DNA of 64,000 bases. It comes from Halobaculum sp. MBLA0143. Its GTDB lineage: Archaea > Halobacteriota > Halobacteria > Halobacteriales > Haloferacaceae. The position numbers were made by a program, and so were the translations under genes. The DNA lies in the NCBI RefSeq assembly GCF_041361465.1, contig NZ_JBGKAC010000001.1, positions 2,728,001 to 2,792,000 on the forward strand, in the 5' to 3' direction. The notes under the pieces were generated by a model. That model made no database searches. It saw nothing but the letters and a program-made list of their open reading frames with translations, and was not told where the DNA came from. Positions 17,528 to 25,416 of the stretch are shown one piece after another; within the stretch, counting starts at the first letter, position 1, and every line of letters starts with the position of its first letter.

Positions 17528-19036
17528 TCACTCCGCGCGCCGGTAGCGTCGCCGTCCGACTGTCAGTGTCGTCGTCTCGCCCGTCGTGTCGAACTGTGCC
17601 GTGGCGGCGCCCTCGCCCCCACAGATCGTGAAACGGTAGACGCCGTCGTCTGTCGCCGTCTCCTCGTCTGTCGCCGTCTCCTCGTCTGTCGCCGTCTCGT
17701 GCGTCGCTCCGGCGTCTGCCGCCGCCACCGCGGCGTCGTCCGGCGCCGCTCCGGGCTCGTCCGTCACCGGAGACAACGGCCGCACACTCGCCGTCAGCGG
17801 CCCGTCAGCCGCCAGCGTGAGCCGTCCGTCCTCTCGGGTGACGTGGGCCCGACGGACGCCACAGACGCTCTCGTATCGCCCGGTGAGCCGGTCGAGCCGG
17901 CGGCGCCGGGCGAGCGTCGGCGCGGCCGCGACCGGGTCCGTGCCGACCGTCGCGCCGAACACCCCCGCCCCCAGCGCCGACAACGGGTAGTCGGGCACCG
18001 CGTTCGCCGCGAGCGCGACGCCGGTGCCGGTCGCCGGGCAGTAGCCGACGTAGCCGCCCGACACCGCCACGTCCCCGGCGCGCTCGAAGGTCGTCCGACC
18101 GCAGATCTCCCGCCGTCGCCACCCCGGCGGGGGGCTGGGCTCCGTCGTGTCGGACCCACCCGCGGAGCCGTCGGGAGTGTCGCCGCCGACGGTGTCACCC
18201 CCGAGCCCGCAGGCCACCACCTCGCGGCCGTCGTAACGACCGTCGCCGAGACCGAGTCGGGCCAGCGCCGCCAGGTGACGGACGGACGCGAGCAGTCCGG
18301 TCGCCGGGCGGAGCCGTTCGTCCGTCGGCAACGACGCCGCCGTCGGCTCCCCGTCCTCCAGGAGGTACTGGGTGGCGTGGTCGTCGTCCATCGAGAACTG
18401 CGTGTCGTCGAACGTCGCGCGGTCGGCCGCCAGCGGCTCCAGGAGGTGTTCGTCCACGTACGCCGCGTACGACCGCCCGGTACACGACCTGACGACCCGT
18501 CCGAGGAGGACGTACCCGGCGTCGCACCGAGCGACACGCTCACCCGGGGGCGCCAGGAGGTCGGCCGTCTCCACCCGGCGCAGGTGAGCGCACACGTCGT
18601 CCCAGTCGGCCAACGGGAGCGTGTCCGTACCGATCCGGAGCCGGCGCGCCAGGAGCGTCTCCCGTAGCCCGACGGCCGGCAGCCCGGACGTGTGCGCGAG
18701 CAGGTGCCGGAGTCTGATCGGCTCGCCGTCCGGTCCGCGAGGCAGCCCCACGTCGACGTGGTCCGTCACCGGGTCGGCCAGGTCACACAGCCCCGCGGCC
18801 GACAGCTGTCTGACGGCCGCGGCCGTCAGCGGCTGTGTCACCCCGCCGACGGCGAACATCGTGTCCGGGCTCACCGGACGGTTGCCGGCCGCGTCCCGCG
18901 CGCCGAAGCCTTCGGCCCACGTCGTCGCCGTCCCCCCGTCCGTCTCGACGACCGCGACCACCACCCCCGGGAGCGAGTCGCGTCGTTGGACGCGCCGCAA
19001 GAAGCGCGCGACGACCCCCGCCGTCTCCGTGTCCAT
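17528..19036 (-). CDS. Beta-lactamase-fold (serine hydrolase family) protein lacking catalytic motifs
   Basis: 502 residues. The N-terminal 370 residues align by eye with class C beta-lactamase/EstB-type serine hydrolases: GVVVAVVETDG, then FAVGGVTQPLTAAAVRQL where active enzymes have SxxK (S and K replaced by G65 and Q68), RLRHLLAHTSGLP intact, PGERVARCDAGYVLLGRVV where the YxN motif should be (now R170-C171-D172), and VSGGYVGYCPATG at the HxG/KTG position. The C-terminal ~130 residues are a separate beta-rich domain followed by an acidic Thr-Asp-Glu repeat (about 445–470). No signal peptide: probably cytosolic. Likely a non-hydrolytic binding protein, but active-site relocation cannot be excluded. 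Confidence 0.8.
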   Translation of the reverse strand: MDTETAGVVARFLRRVQRRDSLPGVVVAVVETDGGTATTWAEGFGARDAAGNRPVSPDTMFAVGGVTQPLTAAAVRQLSAAGLCDLADPVTDHVDVGLPRGPDGEPIRLRHLLAHTSGLPAVGLRETLLARRLRIGTDTLPLADWDDVCAHLRRVETADLLAPPGERVARCDAGYVLLGRVVRSCTGRSYAAYVDEHLLEPLAADRATFDDTQFSMDDDHATQYLLEDGEPTAASLPTDERLRPATGLLASVRHLAALARLGLGDGRYDGREVVACGLGGDTVGGDTPDGSAGGSDTTEPSPPPGWRRREICGRTTFERAGDVAVSGGYVGYCPATGTGVALAANAVPDYPLSALGAGVFGATVGTDPVAAAPTLARRRRLDRLTGRYESVCGVRRAHVTREDGRLTLAADGPLTASVRPLSPVTDEPGAAPDDAAVAAADAGATHETATDEETATDEETATDDGVYRFTICGGEGAATAQFDTTGETTTLTVGRRRYRRAE

Positions 19037-19130
19037 ACAGCCTGCCAGCGGAGCCGCGGGTTTGAAACGTCCGGCCGCTGGAGGGAGGCAGGAACGACTA
19101 CCGCTCGTCGTCGGGGCGCGACCGGGACGG

Positions 19131-19709
19131 CTACGACCCGTCGTCGCTCTCCCCGGTGCCGTGGACCGCCTCGCCGTCCGCGTCGACCACGCTCTTCCCG
19201 GTCGCCTCCGGCACCACCCGCCGGTCGGCGTCCGTCCACTCGCGGTCGAGTTCGCGTCCCTCGAACAGACGATCCAGGAACACTGCCAGCCCCGCGATCT
19301 CCGAGTGGGGTTGGTTCGTGACCGCGACGTTGTAGTCCGCCAGATCGTAGAACTCGAACGGCACCTTCTCGCCGCCGACGACGACCAAGACGGGCTCCGT
19401 CTCGTGAGCCTCGCGCACGTCCGCCGCCACGTCCTGAACCGGCAGGCCGTACATCGTCAGGTGAACCACTGTCCCGTCCCAGTTGCGGGCGATTCCCGGC
19501 CCCACGTCGTAAGTCTCCACCTCGAACGGGCCGCCGAACCGCTCGGTGATGTCCCGGACGGTGTCGGCCGACCCACTGGCCACCTCCGGGATCACGACCT
19601 TGTCGGCGCCGAGCGCCCGCGCCGTCAGCCCGACGTGGGTGGTCGTCCGGCCGTCCCGCCCCGGGCGGTGGCCGTAGCGGACGACTACGACCTCGCTGTC
19701 CTCGTTCAC
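19131..19709 (-). CDS. tRNA (cytidine(56)-2'-O)-methyltransferase
   Basis: 192 residues from the GTG at 19709 (VNEDSEVVVVRYGHRPGRD). A SPOUT-class methyltransferase of the archaeal aTrm56 family: RYGHRPGRDGRTTTHVGLTARALGA near the start, then VVHLTMYGLP, VVVGGEKVPFEFYDLADYNVAVTNQPHSEIAGLAVFLDRL, which forms the trefoil-knot SAM site (GGEKVP and NQPHSEIAGLA). It methylates C56 in the T-loop of archaeal tRNAs. The C-terminal 40 residues are acidic. The longer frame to 19808 adds an unrelated basic leader, so the internal start is preferred. Confidence 0.9.
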   Translation of the reverse strand: MNEDSEVVVVRYGHRPGRDGRTTTHVGLTARALGADKVVIPEVASGSADTVRDITERFGGPFEVETYDVGPGIARNWDGTVVHLTMYGLPVQDVAADVREAHETEPVLVVVGGEKVPFEFYDLADYNVAVTNQPHSEIAGLAVFLDRLFEGRELDREWTDADRRVVPEATGKSVVDADGEAVHGTGESDDGS

Positions 19710-19755
19710 GTCTGCTCGTGACCGCGTGTGCGGGAGGGTGTTTCGCTTTCGGCGG

Positions 19756-20004
19756 CTACAGACAGCGGTCCAACTCCTTGCAGAACCGTCGAAAGCTCTT
19801 GGCGCCACACTGGTTTGCGATAGAGCGGAGTGTTCCCTCCGGCAGCGGGTCGGTCGTCATCGGGACGACGACCATCCGAACCTCGGACGTGTTGGGTGCC
19901 TCCCAACGGAATTTGGCGTGGCTACCGGTACGACCGGCAGGGTCGTAGTTCCAGTAGTTGATGAGGACCTTCGCGACCTCTCGGCCAGAGAACTGGGTCC
20001 GCAT
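19756..20004 (-). CDS. hicA: HicA-like toxin (type II toxin–antitoxin)
   Basis: 82 residues from ATG 20004 (an upstream start at 20049 is possible, 97 residues). The sequence has the dsRBD-like HicA fold: SGREVAKVLINYWNY, then the catalytic-site region TGSHAKFRW with its conserved Gly-Ser-His, MVVVPMTTDPLPEGTLRSIANQCG, and a C-terminal helix. HicA proteins are mRNA-binding ribonucleases that inhibit growth. The antitoxin gene lies upstream on the same strand (gap of about 57–100 bp). The surrounding DNA is lower in GC. Confidence 0.8.
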   Translation of the reverse strand: MRTQFSGREVAKVLINYWNYDPAGRTGSHAKFRWEAPNTSEVRMVVVPMTTDPLPEGTLRSIANQCGAKSFRRFCKELDRCL

Positions 20005-20106
20005 GTGGTAACAGATAACACCCTGCACAGGTAAATATGTTTCTGCCAACTAGAGTGGGCATAGCTATTTCTGTCGATTAAAAAAGTCTAGCTACCCAGA
20101 AGCACT

Positions 20107-20547
20107 TCAAAACGGATTGCCGTCGGCGCAGCCGTCGGTGTCGGAGTCTTCCAACTCCGTGAGCGCAGTACCGTCGAGGTCGTCTTCCTCGGCCACCTCG
20201 ATGGCCTCTGCGAGGCTCCGGAGTGCCTCTGCCCGCGTGTCGCCAGCGCTGGCGACACCGACCTGGGTGTCGTGTGCGGAGTAGCCATCAGTCTCTGGAC
20301 GAAGAACGACCACGTCCCGCTCGTGCCACCAGGCGATCTGCCGGTCGTTCATGCGGATCTGTTCGAGTTCGCCCGCGTCAGACAACGCCTCCAGCCGACG
20401 TTTCGCCTGCTCGTTCGAGAGGTCGAAGTTCTCCGAAACCTCCGCAGTGCCGTAGAACGGCCGGTCGCCTGTCTCGAAAAAGAACAGGATGTCGTCGTCG
20501 GACACTGACTCGACGAAGCGGCCGTCACTGCCACGTTGCTCTGGCAT
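20107..20547 (-). CDS. hicB: HicB-like antitoxin with N-terminal winged helix
   Basis: 146 residues. Residues 15–75 look like a winged-helix DNA-binding domain ([20 protein letters not shown]...[19 protein letters not shown]). Residues 85–125 look like a partial HicB fold ([31 protein letters not shown]). The protein should neutralise HicA and repress its own operon. The gene precedes hicA, the reverse of the usual bacterial hicA–hicB order. A TATA-like tetramer (gcttaag, about 20568–20576) lies about 24 bp upstream of the ATG, as expected for leaderless haloarchaeal transcripts. Confidence 0.8.
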   Translation of the reverse strand: MPEQRGSDGRFVESVSDDDILFFFETGDRPFYGTAEVSENFDLSNEQAKRRLEALSDAGELEQIRMNDRQIAWWHERDVVVLRPETDGYSAHDTQVGVASAGDTRAEALRSLAEAIEVAEEDDLDGTALTELEDSDTDGCADGNPF

Positions 20548-20782
20548 GGGATTCTGCGTACACTACGGGGCCACTTAAGCCACACGGTCTAGACTACATG
20601 GATAGAGACGGGGTCACAGGCCCTCAACCGTCTGTTTCGTCGCTTGCCGAACATCTGTACGTGGTGAGTCGAGCCGGTCAGCAGGTGGGTTCGACCGCGC
20701 TATCAGCGACGACCGCCGCGAGTCGTTCCTTCAAAACCGGTCTCGACCGAACGGCTATGTCGCTCGCGCCCCAGGAACACCC

Positions 20783-21712
20783 ATGACGGATCGACCGGAG
20801 GCGGCGGCGGGCGTGACGGACGCGGACATGGGGGGAAAGACAGTGCTCGTGACGGGGTCGACGAGCGGAATCGGGCGCGAGGCGGCGTTGTCGTTCGGCA
20901 GACTCGGCGCGGAGGTGTTGGTCCACGGGCGCGACGAGACGGCGGGGGAGGCGGTCGTCGAGGAGATCGAGCGGTTGGGCGGGGAGGCACGATTCCTGCC
21001 GGCGGACTTCGCGGACGTGGAGGCGGTCCACACGCTGGCGGACGTGGTCGAGACCAGCGTGGACGAACTGGACGTGTTGGCGAACAACGCCGGGGGGTAC
21101 TTCCGGGACGGGCAGCTGACGGATCTGGGCGTGGAGTACACGTTCCACGTCAACCACCTCGCGCCGTACCTCCTGACGGCGAATCTGTTGCCGGTGTTGG
21201 CCGACGACGCGCGGGTCGTGACCACCTCCTCGGCGGCCCACCGCGGGACACAGCTCGACGTCGACGCCGTCAAGTCCGTCGACGACTACCGCGGGATGCG
21301 GGCGTACCAGCGATCGAAGCTGGCGAACGTCCAGTTCACCGCAGAGTTGGCGCGGCGGTTCGACGCCGCCGACGGCGACCGCACCGCCAACTGCTTCCAC
21401 CCGGGGGCGATTCCGGGGAGCGGCTTCTTCCGGTCGCTGCCGGGGCCGTTGCCGCGTCTGGTCCAGTCGTTGGACGTGTTGCCGTTCGTCCCGTCGCCGG
21501 CCGACGGCGCCGCGACGCTGGTCTACCTCGCCGTCTCCGACCGGGTCGCCGACAGTTCCGGGCGGTACTTCGCCGACTGCGCCCCCGAGACCCCGTCGGA
21601 CGCCGCCCGCGACTCGGACGCCCAACGCCGGCTGTGGGAGGAGAGCGCCCGACTCCTCCGGGTCGACGAGCCGCTGGCGGACGCCGTCGCCGACCCCGCT
21701 CGTGCGGACTGA
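20783..21712 (+). CDS. SDR family oxidoreductase (retinol-dehydrogenase-like)
   Basis: 309 residues. Classical short-chain dehydrogenase: nucleotide motif VLVTGSTSGIGREAALSFG near residue 22, LANNAGGYF, catalytic Ser in TTSSAAHRG and the YxxxK motif in AYQRSKLAN. The pattern (NAG then TSSAAH then YQRSKL) resembles the retinol/WW-domain oxidoreductase subgroup. It uses NAD(P)H on an unknown substrate. It stands 76 bp upstream of an epimerase on the same strand; both have ATG starts. Confidence 0.9.
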   Translation: MTDRPEAAAGVTDADMGGKTVLVTGSTSGIGREAALSFGRLGAEVLVHGRDETAGEAVVEEIERLGGEARFLPADFADVEAVHTLADVVETSVDELDVLANNAGGYFRDGQLTDLGVEYTFHVNHLAPYLLTANLLPVLADDARVVTTSSAAHRGTQLDVDAVKSVDDYRGMRAYQRSKLANVQFTAELARRFDAADGDRTANCFHPGAIPGSGFFRSLPGPLPRLVQSLDVLPFVPSPADGAATLVYLAVSDRVADSSGRYFADCAPETPSDAARDSDAQRRLWEESARLLRVDEPLADAVADPARAD

Positions 21713-21787
21713 GACGACTCCCGTCGGTGGGGCGGGCGAGCGACGTGCGACCGCAAGAGACTTTCCCGAACCGGGTGACAACGGGGT

Positions 21788-22717
21788 ATGGACCTGACGG
21801 ACGCGACCGTGCTCGTCACGGGTGCGGCGGGGCTGATCGGCTCACACCTCGCCGAGCGACTCGCCGCGGACAACGAGGTCGTCGCCGTCGACGACCTCTC
21901 GAAGGGGACCCGCGACCGGGTGCCGGACGGTGTGGAGTTCCGCCAGGCGGATCTGACTGACCGGGAGGCGACGGAGCGGGTCGTCACCGAAGACGTCGAC
22001 GTCGTCTTCCACCTGGCAGCGATCACGGACACGAACTTCGACGACGACCGCGTGTTGTTCGAGCAGAACACGTCGATGACACACAACGTCTTGGAGGCGG
22101 CCCGGGCGGCCGGCGTCTCGAAGTTCGCGTTCACCTCGTCGTCGACCGTCTACGGCGAGGCGCCGCGACCGACGCCGGAAGACTACGCCCCGTTGGAGCC
22201 GATCAGCGTGTACGGCTCCAGCAAACTCGCCGACGAGGGGCTCGTGTCGACGTTCGCACACAGCTACGGCGTCCAGTCGTGGGTGTTCCGGTTCGCCAAC
22301 ATCGTCGGGCCGCGCCAACGCGGCAACGTGATCCCCGACTTCGTCCAGAAGCTCCAGGAGGACCCGGAGACGCTCACTATCCTCGGGGACGGCCGGCAGG
22401 AGAAGTCGTACCTCTACGTCGAGGACTGCGTCGACGCGATGGTGCACGTCGTCGAGAACGCCGACCGGTCGTTGAACACGTACAACCTGGGCACCCGGAC
22501 GACCACCTCCGTCGACCGGATCGCCGACATCGTGAGCCAGGAGCTGGGCGTCGATCCGGAGTACGAGTACACCGGCGGCGACCGCGGCTGGACCGGGGAC
22601 GTGCCGCGCATGCGGCTGTCCGTCGAGAAGTTAGCTGCGCTGGGCTGGGACGCGCCCGGCACCAGCGACGACGCCGTGCGTCGGGCCGCCAGAGAGATCG
22701 TCGCGGAGCTGACGTAG
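21788..22717 (+). CDS. NAD-dependent epimerase/dehydratase (UDP-glucose 4-epimerase-like)
   Basis: 309 residues, extended SDR fold. Motifs: VLVTGAAGLIGSHLAERL (NAD site), VDVVFHLAAITDTNF, the catalytic triad Thr/Ser in FTSSSTVYGE and YGSSK for YxxxK, and FRFANIVGPRQRGNVIPDFV and GDGRQEKSYLYVEDCV in the substrate half. These are typical for UDP-sugar epimerases such as GalE-type proteins used in S-layer or cell-surface glycan synthesis. The exact sugar is not determinable. ATG start at 21788. Confidence 0.9.
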   Translation: MDLTDATVLVTGAAGLIGSHLAERLAADNEVVAVDDLSKGTRDRVPDGVEFRQADLTDREATERVVTEDVDVVFHLAAITDTNFDDDRVLFEQNTSMTHNVLEAARAAGVSKFAFTSSSTVYGEAPRPTPEDYAPLEPISVYGSSKLADEGLVSTFAHSYGVQSWVFRFANIVGPRQRGNVIPDFVQKLQEDPETLTILGDGRQEKSYLYVEDCVDAMVHVVENADRSLNTYNLGTRTTTSVDRIADIVSQELGVDPEYEYTGGDRGWTGDVPRMRLSVEKLAALGWDAPGTSDDAVRRAAREIVAELT

Positions 22718-22724
22718 CCGTCGC

Positions 22725-23057
22725 TCACGACACTGTCGCAGTCGTCGTGGCGTCGGCGTCGGCGTCGTTGGCGACGAGCTCGCCGCGGACGTGGTAGTCG
22801 CCGGCCGGTGGGTCGTCCCAGCCACCCTCGAACGTCGCCGTCTCGCCGGGTGCGAGGTCGACGCTCCCCAGCGCCTGGCCGAACATCCGGCCGTCGCTCC
22901 ACCGCCACGCCGTCTCGCCGTCGCGTTCCACGACGAACTCCGCACGCTGGGTGTCGGAGAACTGGAGCGACACCGGGCCGTCGCCGTCGTTCTCGACGGT
23001 CAGTTCACACACGAGTGTGCCGTCCGTCTCCGTGGCCGCCAGCGTCGCCGTCACCAT
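22725..23057 (-). CDS. BsuPI-like intracellular proteinase inhibitor domain protein
   Basis: 110 residues, a single beta-sandwich without signal peptide: LVCELTVENDGDGPVSLQFSDTQRAEFVVER, then TAWRWSDGRMFGQALGSVDLAPGETATFEGGWD and GDYHVRGELVAND. This order (neg strand, FSDTQ/SGQ-like turn, W-S-x-D/GRMF, LxPGE, W..) matches the Bacillus BsuPI-type proteinase inhibitor domain. In Bacillus BsuPI inhibits the intracellular subtilisin. Here the gene lies 55 bp downstream of a subtilase on the same strand, so inhibition of that protease is a strong inference from context, not proven. Confidence 0.75.
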   Translation of the reverse strand: MVTATLAATETDGTLVCELTVENDGDGPVSLQFSDTQRAEFVVERDGETAWRWSDGRMFGQALGSVDLAPGETATFEGGWDDPPAGDYHVRGELVANDADADATTTATVS

Positions 23058-23112
23058 ACCGAGCGTTCGACGCCGCCGAAGAAAAGTTCGTCGCCGAGCG
23101 ACGGAAACCGCG

Positions 23113-24297
23113 TCAGTTGTCGCTGGAGTCGAGTCCGGCGGCGGCGGCCACGTCGAGCAGTCCGCTGCCGGTCTCGTTGCTGGCGAGTCCGATGTCTTCC
23201 GCGCTGGAGGTGAGCGTGCTGCGGACGTCGGAGGCGGTCGCGCCGTTGGCCATCAGGACGCCGGCCGCGCCGGCGACGTGCGGACACGACATCGACGTGC
23301 CGGAGTACTCGGTGTAGCCGCCCGGAATCGTCGAGAGCACGCCGACACCCGGCGCGGCGATCTCCACTTCCGACCCCGTGGAAGAGAAGCTCGCCAGGCT
23401 GTCGGTGGAGTCCGTCGCGCCGACGGCCACGACCTCGCTGTAGGAGGCCGGGTAGCCGACACACTCCGTACACGGTCCGGAGTTGCCCGCGGACGCGACG
23501 AGGAACACGCCCTTGTCCGCCGCGAACTGGACGGCGTCCTTCAGCGCCGCCGAGCCGCTGGAGGCTCCGAGCGACATCGACGCCACGTCCCAACCCTTGT
23601 TGGCGACGTACTCGACGCCGGCCGCGATGTCCGAGAAGGAACCGGAGCCACACGTCTCCAACACCTTCACGGCGTGGAGCGTCGCCTCCGTGGCGACACC
23701 GACCACGCCCTCCGTGTTGGCGGCCGCGTCCGCCGTCCCGGCACAGTGGGTGCCGTGGTTGTTGTCGTCGTCCCAAGACTGCTTGCAGGTGTTGTCTGCC
23801 GGCTTCGCGCCGTACCGGCAGCCGCCCTTCGTCGAACAGGTCGTGAACGCCTTCCCCTCGCCGACGTTGGCTTGGAGGTCCGGGTGGTCAGAGTCGATAC
23901 CGGTGTCGAGGATCGCGACGTCGGCACCGCTGCCAGTGTCACCGTTGGCACGCGTCACGTCGGCGTCGACGCGGTCGATGCCGTACGGCTGGGTCTCCCC
24001 CAGCGCCTGCATCGTGCCGTTCTCCTCTACGTAGCGGACGTTCGGATTGTTGTCCAGCGCGTCCGCCGCCGCCCGTGGCATCCGTGCCGTCCCGGCGTCG
24101 AAGTCGAACTCCCGCACGACGTCGTCCGCCTTCCGTCGGAACGCGCGCGCCCCCGCGCTGTTGGCGAAGCCGACGTTCACCTCTACCTTCTCACCCGGGT
24201 GCGCCGACGCGAGTCCGGACACTCCGGCCGCCCCCGTCGCCGCTCCGATAGTCTTCAGTGCACCCCGTCTCGAGAGATCTGTGGGTTGGTCTGCCAT
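23113..24297 (-). CDS. Subtilisin-family (S8) serine protease, halolysin-like, Tat-exported
   Basis: 394 residues. Signal: twin-arginine motif LSRRGALKTIG with hydrophobic stretch ending at GLASAHP. An inhibitor-I9-like propeptide spans about 34–98. The catalytic core shows D131 (AILDTGID), H181 (NNHGTHCAG), N272 (SAGNSGP) and S335 (YSGTSMSCPH). Unusual for the family are eight cysteines (154, 160, 171, 185, 216, 276, 279, 338), three of them in a small loop after D131. Unlike many halolysins it lacks a long C-terminal extension and ends soon after the core. Secreted and folded by Tat, processed by itself. Followed by an inhibitor gene. Confidence 0.95.
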   Translation of the reverse strand: MADQPTDLSRRGALKTIGAATGAAGVSGLASAHPGEKVEVNVGFANSAGARAFRRKADDVVREFDFDAGTARMPRAAADALDNNPNVRYVEENGTMQALGETQPYGIDRVDADVTRANGDTGSGADVAILDTGIDSDHPDLQANVGEGKAFTTCSTKGGCRYGAKPADNTCKQSWDDDNNHGTHCAGTADAAANTEGVVGVATEATLHAVKVLETCGSGSFSDIAAGVEYVANKGWDVASMSLGASSGSAALKDAVQFAADKGVFLVASAGNSGPCTECVGYPASYSEVVAVGATDSTDSLASFSSTGSEVEIAAPGVGVLSTIPGGYTEYSGTSMSCPHVAGAAGVLMANGATASDVRSTLTSSAEDIGLASNETGSGLLDVAAAAGLDSSDN

Positions 24298-24461
24298 TCC
24301 GTCTGTGAACTACACCCAAACACACTTGTAACTAATGGAGTATTACGAACAAAACACGCGTTGATACTGGATATTGAGTGGAAGTGTGTGAATTCCAGAG
24401 AGAAACGAACGTTCGTCTCGTGTCGGTCGAGCGAAACTTTCCCGGGAGGTGTCGTCCGGGC

Positions 24462-25289
24462 TCAGCCGGCCAGCCGGGTGAGCAGCCCCCACAGCCGGGT
24501 GCGGGCCCAGGCCGGGAGGAACCCCGACAGCGTCGCCGCCCGGGCGACCGGGCCGACCGGGTAGCGGGCCGCCGGGTCGGTGGAGACGGCCGCCTCGACG
24601 ATCTCGGCCGCGACCGCCTCCGGCGGGACGGCCAGTGGTCCGCCGCCGCTGACGGCGTCTAAGTCCTCGAACAGCCCGTAGACGCTCTCGTAGGCGTCCG
24701 TCCGGTCGAGGTCGTCCGCCTCGGCGCTCGCGCGGTCGTCGAACGCCGTCGCCACCGGCCCCGGCTCCACCTCGACCACGTCCACGCCGTCGTCGGCCAC
24801 CTCCGCCCGCAACGCCTCGCCGGTCGCCGACAGCGCCGCCTTCGAGCCGCTGTACACGCCGCCGCCGGGGAACGGCACCCGCGCGGCGACGCTCGTCACG
24901 TTCACCACGGTGCCGTCGCCACGGCGACGCATCTCCGGGAGCACCCGCCGCATCAGCCGGAGCGGCCCGTACACGTTCACGTCGTACTGCCTGACGACCC
25001 GCTCCGTCGGTACGTCCTCTACCGGTCCCAGCTGGGCGTAGCCCGCGTTGTTGACCAGACAGTCGACCCGCTCCGTCTCGTCGATCACCCGTTCGACGAC
25101 CCGCGCCACGTCGTCCGCGACGGTCACGTCCAGCTCGTCGACTCGACAGCCGTCGCGTCCCTGGAACTCCGCGAGGTCGTCCGTGTCACGCGCCGTCGCG
25201 TACACCGTCCACTCCTCGTCTAAGAACGCCTCGACGGTCGCGCGCCCGATCCCCGACGAACACCCAGTGACCAACGCCGTCCGTTCCAT
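24462..25289 (-). CDS. SDR family oxidoreductase
   Basis: 275 residues, classical SDR: ALVTGCSSGIGRATVEAFL near the N-terminus, CLVNNAGYAQLGPVED, catalytic Ser in NVTSVAARVPFPGGGVY followed by YSGSK, and a C-terminal membrane-leaning tail with Leu/Ala-rich stretches. The pattern with DVNVYGPLRLMRRVLPEMRRRG is that of the 17-beta-HSD/retinol-dehydrogenase-like cluster. Substrate unknown. It is on the minus strand upstream of the protease with about 165 bp between; that gap is AT-rich and probably holds the protease promoter. Confidence 0.9.
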   Translation of the reverse strand: MERTALVTGCSSGIGRATVEAFLDEEWTVYATARDTDDLAEFQGRDGCRVDELDVTVADDVARVVERVIDETERVDCLVNNAGYAQLGPVEDVPTERVVRQYDVNVYGPLRLMRRVLPEMRRRGDGTVVNVTSVAARVPFPGGGVYSGSKAALSATGEALRAEVADDGVDVVEVEPGPVATAFDDRASAEADDLDRTDAYESVYGLFEDLDAVSGGGPLAVPPEAVAAEIVEAAVSTDPAARYPVGPVARAATLSGFLPAWARTRLWGLLTRLAG

Positions 25290-25378
25290 ACGAGCGTCTC
25301 CGGCCGGGTGGCGCTAAATCGTGGCGGATTCGCGCGGCGGATATATTACTTGCTTCTGTTTGCATACCATCTTATTTT

Positions 25379-25398
25379 GAAAAACGCTTATTATCAGT
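25379..25398 (+). promoter_or_regulatory. Candidate archaeal promoter (TATA) for the 25417 gene
   Basis: A low-GC stretch with cttattatcag centred near 25391 lies about 26 bp before the ATG at 25417, the spacing expected for a leaderless haloarchaeal transcript. The 60 bp upstream are also AT-rich. Confidence 0.5.
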
Positions 25399-25416
25399 CT
25401 GCTGTACCTTTCGCAC

